From Colwellia marinimaniae (lineage in GTDB: Bacteria > Pseudomonadota > Gammaproteobacteria > Enterobacterales > Alteromonadaceae), in the NCBI RefSeq assembly GCF_002207865.1, contig NZ_BDQM01000002.1, positions 124,001 through 188,000 of the forward strand: 64,000 nt of DNA, in the 5' to 3' direction. This document shows, piece by piece, positions 19,434 through 30,764 of the stretch. Position 1 is the first letter of the stretch. Each line of letters starts with the position of its first letter. The notes under the pieces are model-generated. The model was given only the letters and a program-made list of their open reading frames with translations, did not search any database and was not told the DNA's origin. The position numbers and the translations under genes were made by a program.

Positions 19434-21281
19434 CTATATAGGTAATTTATCAAGGCGTTTACCGCCCCAAATAGCATTAACGACTGCGCGAGTACCAATA
19501 ACAGAAGTAAACATTGAAGTGATAATACCGATAGACAAGGTGATGGCGAAACCTTTAACAGGTCCTGTGCCAATCGCATATAAAATTACTGCTGCGATTA
19601 AGGTGGTGACATTGGCATCGATAATAGTAGAAAATGCGGCATCATAACCTTGATGAATAGCTTGCTGAATGGTCTTACCTTCACGTATTTCTTCTCGAAT
19701 CCGCTCAAAAATAAGTACGTTAGCATCCACCGCCATACCAACGGTTAAGACAATACCTGCCATACCGGGTAATGTTAACGTTGCACCTGGCATCAATGAC
19801 ATAATACCCACTATCAGGATTAAGTTTGCCCCTAAAGCAAGGTTAGCCACCACACCAAAGGCACGATAGTAAACCATCATAAAGATAAATACTAAGCCAA
19901 AACCCAGCATAATAGCTTCAAAGCCAAGTCGCACGTTTTCAGCGCCTAAGGTAGGACCAACAGTACGTTCTTCAACGATGGTAATTGGTGCAATCAAAGC
20001 ACCCGCTCGTAATAATAACGCTAGGTTATGTGCTTCAGCAGGACTGCCTGAGCCAGTAATACGGAAGGATTTACCTAATCGAGATTGGATTGTAGCAATA
20101 GAGATTATTTCTTGTACTTTTTCAAAAATAATATTGCCTTCGGCGTCACGTTTACCCGTAGGTTTATACTCAATAAATACCGTCGCCATTGGTTTACCAA
20201 TATTACTTTTAGTGCCATTGGACATTTTTGCACCACCAGCACTATCCAGTGAAATATTAACTTGTGGACGTGAGTACTCGTCAAAACCTGATTTAGCATC
20301 GGTAATATGATCACCCGTTAACATGACACGTTTTTTCAATAAGCTCGGGCGACCGTCTCTATCTCTTAATAAAATAGAGTTTGCCGGTATACGACCTTTT
20401 AAGGCATTAGCTAAATCACCTTCGGTATCGACCAAGCGAAACTCGATAGTTGCTGTTGCATTAAGAATTTCTTTTGCTTTAGCGGTATCTTGTACACCCG
20501 GTAATTCAATAACAATATGCTTTTTACCTTGTCGCTGAACAAGCGGCTCGGCAACACCGAGTTCGTTAACACGGTTACGAATAATAGTAATGTTTTGTTG
20601 AATAGCGTATTCACGAATTTCTTTCAGCTTTTGCTCGGTCATTTTCGCGCTAAGCGTTAACTTATCATCATTCGTTTTTACCAGTAAATCACGGTAACGT
20701 TTTTTCAGTAGTGTCTCTGCGGCTTCTAGATCGGCAACTTTACGAAAGATAACAACGACGCCATTATTGGCTTCTTTTACGCTGCGATAGCGAATTTTTT
20801 CACTGCGTAAATCATCACGAAAATCACTGACCATAGCGCTTTTAGCTTTATTAATGGCTTCTTGCATGTTTACTTCCATCAAGAAGCTAACACCACCACT
20901 TAAATCTAAACCTAATTTCATTGGCGTACCGCCAATAGCTGCTAGCCAATCTGGTGTATTAGGCGTTAAATTTAAGGCAACTGAAAACTTATTACCTAAT
21001 TTATCATCCAATATATCACGGGCTTTCAACTGATCTTCAGTATTTGTAAAGCGCGCTAATATTTGACCATTTTCTAAAACGACACTGTCAAAATCTAGGT
21101 TATTTTCGTCTAAATATGCCTTGATATTATCAAGTGTGCCGGCATCAGCTTCGACACCACGTAAACCTGACACTTGCACCGCAGGTGATTCACCATATAA
21201 GTTTGGTGTGGCATAGAGCGCACCTAAAGCGACAATAACTACCACCATCAGTGTTTTCCATAAAGGGTATTTATTTAACAC
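19434..21281 (-). CDS. secD: Protein translocase subunit SecD
   Basis: The 615-residue length equals the E. coli protein. It has an N-terminal membrane anchor ([23 protein letters not shown]), the P1 head domain, the motif [16 protein letters not shown] near 125, and five C-terminal membrane segments with [17 protein letters not shown]. It is the larger half of the SecDF proton-driven export motor. A 183-bp gap with a palindromic repeat separates it from yajC. Confidence 0.97.
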   Translation of the reverse strand: MLNKYPLWKTLMVVVIVALGALYATPNLYGESPAVQVSGLRGVEADAGTLDNIKAYLDENNLDFDSVVLENGQILARFTNTEDQLKARDILDDKLGNKFSVALNLTPNTPDWLAAIGGTPMKLGLDLSGGVSFLMEVNMQEAINKAKSAMVSDFRDDLRSEKIRYRSVKEANNGVVVIFRKVADLEAAETLLKKRYRDLLVKTNDDKLTLSAKMTEQKLKEIREYAIQQNITIIRNRVNELGVAEPLVQRQGKKHIVIELPGVQDTAKAKEILNATATIEFRLVDTEGDLANALKGRIPANSILLRDRDGRPSLLKKRVMLTGDHITDAKSGFDEYSRPQVNISLDSAGGAKMSNGTKSNIGKPMATVFIEYKPTGKRDAEGNIIFEKVQEIISIATIQSRLGKSFRITGSGSPAEAHNLALLLRAGALIAPITIVEERTVGPTLGAENVRLGFEAIMLGFGLVFIFMMVYYRAFGVVANLALGANLILIVGIMSLMPGATLTLPGMAGIVLTVGMAVDANVLIFERIREEIREGKTIQQAIHQGYDAAFSTIIDANVTTLIAAVILYAIGTGPVKGFAITLSIGIITSMFTSVIGTRAVVNAIWGGKRLDKLPI

Positions 21282-21360
21282 AATGAGTCCTTTTTATTCG
21301 TTTATTTCTTTCACTATTTTTATCAAAAAATAATTATTGGGATATGTTCATAATTACTGT

Positions 21361-21450
21361 TAACTAAGTTAATTGGCTTTAATTCAAAGAAAATGCACGG
21401 AGTTGACGCACGTCAATGAGTACTTTTGATGCCGAACTAATGCCAATTAA
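21361..21450 (+). repeat. Intergenic repeat, copy 1 (between yajC and secD)
   Basis: The core GCACGGAGTTGACG through GTACTTTTGATGC (21395-21432) matches the reverse complement of the repeat at 21861-21945 over about 75 bp at roughly three bases in four. The two copies flank yajC in inverted orientation. Confidence 0.6.
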
Positions 21451-21464
21451 CAAGGGTAAAATGA

Positions 21465-21803
21465 TTATAAATTTTTCATTGTGCCTTTTGGAAGTACTGC
21501 GTTGATAGCACTTTTTTGTAATGTCACTTCAGTACCTTCGCTAATGCTAACAACGACAAAGTCTTTTTCATCTGATACTTTAACGATTTTGCCAACAATA
21601 CCACCTTGTGTTAACACTTCATCGCCTTTCGCTAATGAAGACATCAAACCTTTATGCTCTTTTACCCGTTTAGCTTGTGGACGGTAGATCATGAAAAAGA
21701 ATACCAAACCAAAAACGGCTAGCATAATCATCATTTCCATACCACCGCCACTGGTTAATGCGGATGCGTCTGCGGCGTGTGCTGTACTGATAAATAAACT
21801 CAT
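21465..21803 (-). CDS. yajC: Sec translocon accessory subunit YajC
   Basis: A 112-residue protein with one membrane segment (MMIMLAVFGLVFFFMIYRPQ) followed by a small basic, beta-rich cytoplasmic domain (KGDEVLTQGGIVGKIVKV). It associates with SecDF. It lies between tgt and secD as in E. coli, with 221 bp from tgt and 183 bp to secD. These gaps are unusually long because each holds a copy of an inverted repeat. Confidence 0.95.
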   Translation of the reverse strand: MSLFISTAHAADASALTSGGGMEMMIMLAVFGLVFFFMIYRPQAKRVKEHKGLMSSLAKGDEVLTQGGIVGKIVKVSDEKDFVVVSISEGTEVTLQKSAINAVLPKGTMKNL

Positions 21804-21860
21804 AAATTCCTCTTACTTCTTATTTTAATTCTTAATTGATTAGTGACTTTATATTTTTTT

Positions 21861-21945
21861 GCTCTTTCGCTCAATTGAGGCGTCAAAGGTACTCACTGAC
21901 TAACGTCAGCTCCGTACGTTTTCCTTTCAATTGAAGCCAATAGCT
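21861..21945 (-). repeat. Intergenic repeat, copy 2 (between tgt and yajC)
   Basis: CGTACGGAGCTGACG through GTACCTTTGAC (read on the minus strand, 21882-21918) is the relative of copy 1 at 21361-21450, with shared flanks TATTGGCTT and GAAAGGAAAA. The repeat also folds on itself: CAATTGAGG pairs with TTTCAATTG. Confidence 0.6.
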
Positions 21946-22024
21946 GCAAATACTAAGCCACTAGATTTATTAAACGTTGATAATTATTTACTACTTAAAC
22001 TTGTTTTTTAGTTAAGGCTTAAAG

Positions 22025-23206
<1,182 letters not shown>

Positions 23207-23260
23207 CTAAACAGGCTGGCGGTGCTTGCTTTTAAAATAATATTTTTGCTTAACTAACGA

Positions 23261-24349
23261 TTACTTAGCTCTTGCTTTGCTCTTTTTCGTTAACTCTTGT
23301 TTGGTCAAGAACATCGCATCGCCATAACTAAAAAAACGGTATTCTTTATCTATAGCATGTTGATAAGCTGGCATTATATGCTCATAACCAGAAAAGGCAC
23401 TGACCAGCATCAATAAAGTTGACTCTGATAAATGAAAGTTGGTTACTAAAGCATCTATAAGTTGGAATTGATAACCTGGAGTTATAAAAATATCAGTATC
23501 GCCATAAAAAGCGCTTAGGGCTTCACCTTTATCTTGTGCAGCTTTAGCTGCACTTTCGAGGGAGCGTACCGAGGTGGTACCAACAGCGACAACTCTACCG
23601 CCAGCCGCTTTAGTTTTTGTTATTTGCGCAACTACTTCATCTGACACTTCCACATATTCAGCGTGCATAATATGATCGGCAATCTCGTCCACCTTAACCG
23701 GTTGAAAAGTACCTGCGCCGACATGCAAGGTAATAAATGCCAGCTCAACACCCTTGGCTTTAATTTTATCTAATAAGGCATTATCGAAATGTAAACCAGC
23801 CGTTGGTGCTGCCACCGCCCCTGGTTTTTCATTATATACCGTTTGGTAACGTTCTTTATCACTGTCTTCATCGGGGCGGTCAATATAGGGCGGCAGTGGC
23901 ATATGACCTATGTCATCTAAAATAGCTAACACCGATTGCTCACCGGTAAATTTTAGCTCGAAAAGAGCACCATGACGGGCCACCATGGTGGCTTTCACTT
24001 TACCTTGCCCCTCGCCATTACCTAAGTAAATTTCACTGCCAACTTTAGGTGATTTACTGGCGCGAATGTGAGCAAGCGCGGTATTGTCATCGATAATACG
24101 CTCAACCAAGACCTCAATTTTACCACCACTGGCTTTTTGACCGAACATTCGAGCAGGGATCACTCGAGTGTTATTAAAAACCAGCAAATCACCTGGATTT
24201 AATTGCGCAACAATATCGGTAAAAACACCATCAGTTATCACACCAGTATTACCATTTAAGGACATTAAACGGCTAGCACTGCGCTCGGCTTTTGGATAAC
24301 GAGCAATAAGGGCTTGGGGTAATTTGAAAGAAAAGTCTGAAACACGCAT
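23261..24349 (-). CDS. queA: S-adenosylmethionine:tRNA ribosyltransferase-isomerase
   Basis: The sequence from [19 protein letters not shown] is collinear with E. coli QueA throughout, including [40 protein letters not shown] and [12 protein letters not shown]. It builds epoxyqueuosine on tRNA. I place the start at 24349. The open frame extends 21 codons upstream (MLSRARSS...), but that part has no family similarity. First gene of the queA-tgt-yajC-secD-secF unit, 78 bp before tgt. Confidence 0.96.
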   Translation of the reverse strand: MRVSDFSFKLPQALIARYPKAERSASRLMSLNGNTGVITDGVFTDIVAQLNPGDLLVFNNTRVIPARMFGQKASGGKIEVLVERIIDDNTALAHIRASKSPKVGSEIYLGNGEGQGKVKATMVARHGALFELKFTGEQSVLAILDDIGHMPLPPYIDRPDEDSDKERYQTVYNEKPGAVAAPTAGLHFDNALLDKIKAKGVELAFITLHVGAGTFQPVKVDEIADHIMHAEYVEVSDEVVAQITKTKAAGGRVVAVGTTSVRSLESAAKAAQDKGEALSAFYGDTDIFITPGYQFQLIDALVTNFHLSESTLLMLVSAFSGYEHIMPAYQHAIDKEYRFFSYGDAMFLTKQELTKKSKARAK

Positions 24350-24612
24350 GATATTGGCTATTTTTCGGCTTAAAAAAGGCGTAATTTTAGAGCTGCGTGC
24401 CCTTGATAGCAAGTTAATTCGTACTTTTAGCTCTTTAGCGTAAACCTTAACAGCAAAGCACAGTCAGCAAAGTTATCTTTAATGACATTATTGCCCGTGA
24501 TAGCCACTATTTATGAAAATAATCTCAACACTAAGGGTTTTAGTGTATGTTGGTAAATCAGCCAATATTGACTTAACACATACTTAAAACTGACTAAAGA
24601 GCTAATTGCCCT

Positions 24613-26379
24613 ATGAGAGATGAACTCGCTTTTACTATAGCCAACACCATCATTAACGGCTTTGAACGCCATATTGCTCTTTTCATTGAAATTACTCAAT
24701 CAGCCAGAGAGCGGTTTCAACAATGCCAATGGCATGATGTACATCGTTCGGCCAGAGCGAGGACCAACTTTTATGATGAACGGGTAAAGGAAACCTTCAA
24801 TTGTATTAAGGCAGATTTAAAGATTAGCTCTCTTGATAACACTTTATGGCAACAGGTTAAAGTCGTCTACTCTGATTTATTAACTGAACATAACCAGCCA
24901 GAGCTAGCGGAAACCTTCTATAATTCAGTATTTTGTCACTTATTTGAGCGTAAGTATTATCACAATAATTATATTTTTGTCGAAAGTACTGCGCACCGAC
25001 TTGATGATAAAGCCATTCCTGAAATTTACACCTCTTATCAACCACAAACTCTTGGCTTAAAACAAACAATTTGTGACATTATGAATAGTCACCGAACGGT
25101 GATTCCCTTTGATAACCTCGACCGTGATGTCGACATACTTATTAATGCCTTTCGCCGCCATGCCCATAAAACTCGCGTTAAATTAGCCGACTTACAGTTT
25201 GATATACTTAACTTTACTTTTTACCGTAATAAAGGTGCTTACTTAATTGGTCGAGTATTGTCCCCCGCTGGAGAAACGCCCTTTATTGTCGCGGTACTTA
25301 ACAACGAGAAAGGCGGCTTATATTTAGATGCTTTACTGACCACCAGCAAAAGTATGGCGGTAGTTTTTGGTTTTGCCCGTGCTTACTTTTTTGTCGATTG
25401 CCTACACCCCTATGCTCTGGTTAATTTCTTACAAGGGCTTATGCCCCATAAAACCAAAGCAGATTTATATTCAGCTATCGGTTTTCATAAACATGGCAAG
25501 ACCCAGTTTTATCGAGATTTCCTCAATCACCTCGATAGCAGTGACGATCAATTTGAATTAGCCGCCGGCATAAAGGGCATGGTGATGTCGGTATTTACCC
25601 TACCCTCTTATCCTTACGTCTTTAAAATTATCAAAGATAAATTTTCTCCCAGTAAAAACATAACTAAAAATGATGTAAAGGGTAAATATCGCTTAGTTAA
25701 ACTGCACGATAGAGTGGGTCGCATGGCTGATACCATGGAATATTCAGAAGTCGCCTTTCCCAAAGCACGTTTTAACGATGAACTGTTAGCTGAATTACAA
25801 AAAGTCGCATCGTCTATTATTCGTTATGAAGGCGAAGGAAAAGAAGCACTAATTATTATTGAACATCTTTATATAGAGCGCCGCATGGTGCCACTTAATA
25901 TATATCTAATGGATGCGTTGAAAAATAAAGCCCAGGAAAAAATCAATCAAGCCATGTTTGGTTATGGTCAGGCCATTAAGCAGCTGATCTCAGCTGATAT
26001 ATTTCCAGGAGACATGTTACTGAAAAACTTTGGCGTAACTCGCCATGGCCGAGTGATCTTTTATGATTATGATGAAATAACGTATATGAATGAAGTCAAC
26101 TTTCGGGTAAAACCTAAAGCCATTACCGAAGAACAACTCTACGCAGCAGAGCCATGGTACAGTGTTTTACCTGGGGATATGTTCCCAGAAGAGCTTGCCA
26201 CTTTTGCACTGGCTAACCCGAGTTATTTAACCGCCTTTAAGATACATCATCAAGATTTATTAACGCCGGCTTATTGGCAGCAGTGTCAGCAAGATGTTGC
26301 CAATGGTATTTATAAAGATGTCTTCCCTTATCCCGATAAATACCGATTTTGTCACCAAAACTTATCACTTAATAAATAA
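24613..26379 (+). CDS. aceK: Isocitrate dehydrogenase kinase/phosphatase
   Basis: A 588-residue protein (E. coli 578) that aligns with AceK over its whole length, with the ATP-site segment AAGIKGMVMSVF near residue 317 and the kinase-like stretch DMLLKNFGVTRHGRVIFYDYDE near 480. It phosphorylates and dephosphorylates isocitrate dehydrogenase to divide carbon between the TCA cycle and the glyoxylate shunt. In E. coli it follows aceBA. Here it is a lone gene, so it must be controlled separately. Confidence 0.95.
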   Translation: MRDELAFTIANTIINGFERHIALFIEITQSARERFQQCQWHDVHRSARARTNFYDERVKETFNCIKADLKISSLDNTLWQQVKVVYSDLLTEHNQPELAETFYNSVFCHLFERKYYHNNYIFVESTAHRLDDKAIPEIYTSYQPQTLGLKQTICDIMNSHRTVIPFDNLDRDVDILINAFRRHAHKTRVKLADLQFDILNFTFYRNKGAYLIGRVLSPAGETPFIVAVLNNEKGGLYLDALLTTSKSMAVVFGFARAYFFVDCLHPYALVNFLQGLMPHKTKADLYSAIGFHKHGKTQFYRDFLNHLDSSDDQFELAAGIKGMVMSVFTLPSYPYVFKIIKDKFSPSKNITKNDVKGKYRLVKLHDRVGRMADTMEYSEVAFPKARFNDELLAELQKVASSIIRYEGEGKEALIIIEHLYIERRMVPLNIYLMDALKNKAQEKINQAMFGYGQAIKQLISADIFPGDMLLKNFGVTRHGRVIFYDYDEITYMNEVNFRVKPKAITEEQLYAAEPWYSVLPGDMFPEELATFALANPSYLTAFKIHHQDLLTPAYWQQCQQDVANGIYKDVFPYPDKYRFCHQNLSLNK

Positions 26380-26489
26380 GCGTTAACTTAGCACAAAGTA
26401 AAAAGGTAGATGAACTGGCTACTTTAGTGCCAGTTTGTTGATAAATCAGGCAAACAATCGCTATTTAATAAAAAAGTTAGCATTTGTGC

Positions 26490-26517
26490 TTTACCTTTTA
26501 GCACGCATCAGTATAAT
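26490..26517 (+). promoter_or_regulatory. Promoter of tRNA-Trp
   Basis: TTTACC (26490-26495), a 16-bp spacer and a perfect TATAAT (26512-26517), ending 13 bp before the mature tRNA. Confidence 0.7.
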
Positions 26518-26530
26518 TCGAATCCGTTGC

Positions 26531-26607
26531 AGGGGTGTAGTTCCAATTGGTAGAACAGCGGTCTCCAAAACCGATGGTTGGGAGTTCGAGTCTCTCCACC
26601 CCTGCCA
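26531..26607 (+). tRNA. tRNA-Trp (anticodon CCA)
   Basis: The cloverleaf is complete: acceptor AGGGGTG/CACCCCT, D stem GTTC/GAAC, anticodon loop CTCCAAA with CCA, T stem GGGAG/CTCTC with TTCGAGT loop, discriminator G and encoded CCA (26605-26607). It is close to E. coli tRNA-Trp. The top pair of the anticodon stem (27:43) is a G-A mismatch, where E. coli has C-G. The D loop is nine bases. It is a single tRNA gene, not in a cluster. Confidence 0.96.
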
Positions 26608-26819
26608 TTTTATCTTCTGTTTGAGCTAAATAGTTCCCGTCTATGCCCGAATAAAATAGCTAATAATTTATCGAGTTATTAGCAATAAAATATCTGATAA
26701 ACAGCAAAGAAACCACTACTAAAGACATTCGCTCAAGCATTAATATATCTGCTTTTCGTTAGCGAGAAATTCTGTCATTATATTCAACCTTAAATCTAAC
26801 CGATAATGAGCCATCACAG

Positions 26820-27197
26820 ATGAGCATTAATCAAGATCAATTTGAGCAACTAACTGAAATGGGTATTAGCCTATGGCAGAGCCGCTCGCGTGATAATAAG
26901 AATGATACCGCTCAGACTCATGTACAAAACTATCTTGATATTGATTTAAAAGATTTAGCTAAGCAGCAATTATTTAATGATATTTTGCTAGCTGCGGGGC
27001 TGAGTATCGGTGAAATCAAACATCAAGATGACCACTTAGATTTAGGACTCTTTAACTGGTATTTCACCTCGGAATCATTACCCGATGAAATGCACTGGTT
27101 TGAGCAGCAGTTAATCACCCCTGCTATCGCTGAAATTTCAAAGTCGCCTACGCTTAAAAAGCAACTGTGGCAAATACTAGGTAGACAAACACAATGA
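26820..27197 (+). CDS. holD: DNA polymerase III psi subunit
   Basis: Psi is poorly conserved, but this 125-residue protein has the N-terminal pattern FEQLTEMGISLWQSRS (compare QLQQLGITQW in E. coli) and the C-terminal pattern PTLKKQLWQIL. It also overlaps rimI by the tetranucleotide ATGA, the diagnostic holD-rimI arrangement. Psi links the clamp loader chi subunit, and so SSB, to the replicase. Confidence 0.85.
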   Translation: MSINQDQFEQLTEMGISLWQSRSRDNKNDTAQTHVQNYLDIDLKDLAKQQLFNDILLAAGLSIGEIKHQDDHLDLGLFNWYFTSESLPDEMHWFEQQLITPAIAEISKSPTLKKQLWQILGRQTQ

Positions 27198-27715
27198 GTC
27201 ATTCCTCAAAGCTAAACAGCAATAATTTTACTGAAATAAAGCCCGCCGATGTCGATAAGTTAATGTTGATAGAGCTTGCTTGCCACTCACATCCGTGGAG
27301 CGAAAAAACCTTTTTAAGCTGTATCGGTGGCCGTTACTTTGGTGAAAATCTTGGTGAAAAAATGGGCGAAAGTCCCTCTACAAATTTGCCCGCCGCAACT
27401 GAGCACAAAGCAAGCAATGTGATTGGCTTTTATATCGGTGAATATGTTATTGGCGAAGCCACGCTTATGGATATTTGTGTCATGCCAAGTGAGCAAGGTA
27501 AAGGCTATGGTAAAGTCTTACTTAAGCAATTTTTAGCGCAAGCAAAAAAACTCGGTGCAACAAAAATATTCTTAGAAGTACGGGCAAAAAACATCGCGGC
27601 ACAAATGCTCTATATGAATGCCGGTTTTATCGAAATTAACCGCCGCACCGGTTACTACCCTAGCAGTTCAGGCTTTGGTTATGAAGATGCTATCGTGATG
27701 TCACTCACTTGCTAA
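27194..27715 (+). CDS. rimI: Ribosomal protein S18 alanine N-acetyltransferase
   Basis: This GNAT enzyme has the acetyl-CoA loop MPSEQGKGYGKVLLKQFL and LEVRAKNIAAQMLYMNAGF followed by RTGYYP, all typical of RimI. It acetylates the N-terminus of ribosomal protein S18. At 173 residues it is longer than E. coli RimI (148). The extra residues are an insertion at about 49-75 (GENLGEKMGESPSTNLPAA) ahead of the conserved VIGFYIGEYVIGEATLMDI. It is translationally coupled to holD. Confidence 0.92.
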   Translation: MSHSSKLNSNNFTEIKPADVDKLMLIELACHSHPWSEKTFLSCIGGRYFGENLGEKMGESPSTNLPAATEHKASNVIGFYIGEYVIGEATLMDICVMPSEQGKGYGKVLLKQFLAQAKKLGATKIFLEVRAKNIAAQMLYMNAGFIEINRRTGYYPSSSGFGYEDAIVMSLTC

Positions 27716-27890
27716 TGTATAGTTCTTGATCGAACAAGTAACCGCTCTAGGGTTAAATAACAATTTAGCCAAAATATTAACAAAATACCACATTTCAATA
27801 CGTAAACTAGCTAGTTAATCCCGCTCTTTTAGCTAAGATAGCTAACAACTTTCTTAGCTACCTTGCCTAACTCTTAATAGGGAGAGCAAC

Positions 27891-28139
27891 ATGTTTACTA
27901 AAATAAATCCTGCCACAGATAGCCAGTTATCAAATGAAGATGTTGCCAACCTTATGGTAAATGAGGCATTAAATAACATTAGCAAATTAACCGGACTGAA
28001 CCAAGAGCAGGCCTTTGCATTATTACTGAGTCAGGTGAGCCGACAGACTGAGCAAGTTAGCCTTGAAAGCACCTCAAAAGTACACTCTCCGTTATTAGAA
28101 GTGGATGAAACTCAATTCATTGCAAGTCTATTTAATTAA
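27891..28139 (+). CDS. Small hypothetical protein
   Basis: An 82-residue acidic protein, with AGGGAGAG at a good distance before the ATG, so it is probably translated. It is predicted mostly helical, without signal peptide, membrane segment or cysteine. The middle reads NISKLTGLNQEQAFALLLSQ, and the end LLEVDETQFIASLFN could be a short peptide motif for docking. I do not recognise a family. It follows rimI by 175 bp and may be separate. Confidence 0.6.
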   Translation: MFTKINPATDSQLSNEDVANLMVNEALNNISKLTGLNQEQAFALLLSQVSRQTEQVSLESTSKVHSPLLEVDETQFIASLFN

Positions 28140-28150
28140 TGCGGTGTAAG

Positions 28151-28382
28151 TAACCTGAACTCTGGATAAGCAGCACTTGCTCAATATTCCCCTTTATCCG
28201 ATTCTCAGCGTTAACACGTCGATAAATAACCCGTTATTCATAAACGTGTTGCCTTGATAATCGAATAAATTGAAACATTGATAGTGTATATTACTACTTA
28301 ATCTTGTATATTTTATTCTTAACAACCGTAAGTCGTTGTTTTTACTTAACCATCAAGCACTCATTATCCAGAGTTCAGGTTA
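28151..28382. mobile_element. MITE-like element with perfect 19-bp terminal inverted repeats
   Basis: TAACCTGAACTCTGGATAA (28151-28169) and its exact reverse complement (28364-28382) bound a 232-bp segment with no coding potential. The outermost bases are TA at both ends, suggesting a TA target duplication. No transposase is present, so it would need one supplied elsewhere. Confidence 0.7.
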
Positions 28383-28796
28383 AGTATATCAAGTACAAAT
28401 ACGGTTAAATTTCAAATCCTTTTTTGCCAAGTATTATTGTCTGCAATATTCAAGATGTTAATCCCGATGGGGTAATCTTAGCTACTCTGACTTTAGCTAT
28501 ATCCCCCAGAAAGTGCCCGTATACCTTTAAGCCCAAAATCAGCTAGATCAAAGCTAGAAACTAAGCGTTAAACTAGCTAATAGCTCAACACCTGCTGAGC
28601 TATTAGCTAGCTTCTGCCCCACCACGCTACCACTGCCACAATCAATATAAAAAGTTAGTGCTAATAACTATGCTTTTTTCAGATCAGCTCTATTTTAATG
28701 ATACAATGCGTGCAATTTTCTTATCATTATGAAAAGCCCTGTACTAAACCAAGTGCTAAAGGTGCTTCTCTACTATTTACTTAACAGGTAATTTGC
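28383..28796. other. prfC upstream region with a 15-bp perfect hairpin
   Basis: CTAGCTAATAGCTCA (28573-28587), loop ACACCTGC, TGAGCTATTAGCTAG (28596-28610). No T-run follows, so it is not a standard terminator. A TACAAT box near 28702 could be the prfC -10. Nothing else is coding here. Confidence 0.5.
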
Positions 28797-30377
28797 ATGT
28801 CTGTACAGCAACAGCAAGTCGACTTACGTCGCACCTTTGCTATCATTTCTCACCCCGATGCGGGTAAAACCACCATCACCGAAAAGGTACTTTTGTTTGG
28901 TCAAGCCTTGCAAAGAGCCGGCACGGTAAAAGGTAAAAAATCAGGTCAACACGCAAAATCTGACTGGATGGAAATGGAAAAAGAGCGTGGTATCTCAATT
29001 ACTACCTCGGTAATGCAATTTCCTTACAAAGACTGTTTAGTAAACTTACTTGATACCCCAGGTCATGAAGATTTTTCCGAAGATACCTACCGTACTTTGA
29101 CCGCCGTTGATTCTTGTTTAATGGTCATTGATGTGGCCAAAGGTGTTGAAGCACGTACCGTTAAATTAATGGAAGTTACTCGCCTGCGCGATACTCCTAT
29201 CATTACTTTTATGAACAAAATGGATCGTGATGTCCGCGATCCTATTGAAGTCATGGATGAAGTTGAAGACGTCTTAAAGATAAAATGTGCCCCGATAACT
29301 TGGCCAATAGGTATGGGTAAAGAATTCAAAGGTGTTTATCACTTATTAACCGATGAAATATTTTTATATCAATCAGGTCTAGGCCACATGATTCAAGAAA
29401 AGCGCGTCATTAAAGGCCTTGATAATCCGGCGCTTGATGAAGCTATTGGTCCGTTTGCTGAAGATTTTCGTGAAGAAATGGAGTTAGTCCTTGGCGCCTC
29501 CCATGCATTTGATTTAGAGGAGTTTCTCAAGGGTGAGTTAACACCGGTATTTTTCGGCACCGCACTCGGTAACTTTGGTGTGGATCACATGCTTGATGGT
29601 CTGATTAAATGGGCACCTAAGCCCTTACCTCGCAAAACAGATTTACGCACGGTAGCCCCGGAAGAAGAAAAATTCTCTGGTTTTATTTTTAAAATACAAG
29701 CCAATATGGATCCCAAACATAGAGACCGTATTGCTTTCATGCGTATTTGCTCAGGTAAGTATGAAAAAGGCATGAAAATGAAACAAGTGCGTATTAATAA
29801 AGATGTCAAAATTGCCGATGCGGTAACCTTTATGGCCGGTGATCGTTCACACATTGATGAAGCTTATGCCGGCGATATTATCGGTTTACACAACCATGGC
29901 AGTATCCAAATTGGTGATACTTTTACCACGGGTGAAATGATGAAATTTGGCGGTATTCCTAACTTTGCCCCGGAAATGTTCCGCCGTATTCGTCTGCGTG
30001 ACCCACTTAAAGCCAAGCAGCTACAAAAAGGCTTGATACAGTTATCTGAAGAAGGTGCGGTACAAGTATTTAGACCTTTTATTAACAATGACATGATTGT
30101 TGGCGCGGTTGGGGTCTTACAGTTTGAGGTGGTTGTGCACCGATTGAAGACCGAATACAAGGTTGATGCTATTTACGAACCAATTAATGTTGCTACCGCA
30201 CGCTGGTGTACTTGTGATGATGAGCGTATTTTAGAGCAATTTAAAAAGAAAGCCGGTGATAACCTAGCCTATGATGGTGGTAATAACTTAACCTATATCG
30301 CACCAACTATGGTTAATTTGTCCTTAGCGCAAGAGCGTCATCCCGATATACAATTCCATTCGACCCGTGAACACTAG
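28797..30377 (+). CDS. prfC: Peptide chain release factor 3
   Basis: A translational GTPase of 526 residues. G1 is [13 protein letters not shown] near 18, G2 region [14 protein letters not shown]3 [16 protein letters not shown], and G4 NKMDRD near 142. Domain order and length match E. coli RF3 (529). It frees RF1/RF2 from the ribosome after peptide release. The gene is monocistronic. Its stop codon is the first part of a long imperfect inverted repeat. Confidence 0.96.
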   Translation: MSVQQQQVDLRRTFAIISHPDAGKTTITEKVLLFGQALQRAGTVKGKKSGQHAKSDWMEMEKERGISITTSVMQFPYKDCLVNLLDTPGHEDFSEDTYRTLTAVDSCLMVIDVAKGVEARTVKLMEVTRLRDTPIITFMNKMDRDVRDPIEVMDEVEDVLKIKCAPITWPIGMGKEFKGVYHLLTDEIFLYQSGLGHMIQEKRVIKGLDNPALDEAIGPFAEDFREEMELVLGASHAFDLEEFLKGELTPVFFGTALGNFGVDHMLDGLIKWAPKPLPRKTDLRTVAPEEEKFSGFIFKIQANMDPKHRDRIAFMRICSGKYEKGMKMKQVRINKDVKIADAVTFMAGDRSHIDEAYAGDIIGLHNHGSIQIGDTFTTGEMMKFGGIPNFAPEMFRRIRLRDPLKAKQLQKGLIQLSEEGAVQVFRPFINNDMIVGAVGVLQFEVVVHRLKTEYKVDAIYEPINVATARWCTCDDERILEQFKKKAGDNLAYDGGNNLTYIAPTMVNLSLAQERHPDIQFHSTREH

Positions 30378-30502
30378 TTTGGCTTCCTAGTTTGTCATTT
30401 TACGGCGTTGCTTAATCATTTTTATGCAGTCACTTAGTGTACTAAGCTCCTTTATAAAAATGACCAAGCGCCTGGTAAAATAAGCAAACCACTTTGCCAA
30501 AC
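30377..30502. repeat. Long imperfect nested hairpin after prfC
   Basis: GTTTGGC (30377-30383) pairs with GCCAAAC (30496-30502), ATTTTAC...TCATTTTTAT (30397-30425) pairs with ATAAAAATGA...GTAAAAT (30454-30481), and the loop carries CTTAGT-GT-ACTAAG. The prfC stop codon forms its left edge. It could be a 3' stabilising structure or a degenerate palindromic repeat. Confidence 0.6.
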
Positions 30503-30764
30503 ATGAGAAGTATAATATTATTTTTGATGCTTGCTAAAATGCAATTTAGTTTGCAAAACTGAGCAAGGCTCAACTGATTAATGTTATTTTGTTAAAAGAT
30601 AAAAATTAGCAAATAATTAAAAATAAATTTCACTAACTGCGTAATAGCGTCTTTATCGCAGTTAGTTGGTTCAAGGTTAAAGAAATGACACGGAGCATGC
30701 ACCGCATGTGAGTATCATTGATGCCAAGATTGAGCCAAATAACAATGATAAAGAGTCTATTAAA

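Noticed and set aside
26435-26629. 64-codon ORF across the tRNA-Trp gene
   Set aside because: It overlaps a complete tRNA and has no ribosome site or protein-like features.
30708-30764. GTG start for argS with 19 extra residues
   Set aside because: Family alignment begins at 30765, and that ATG has the better ribosome site.
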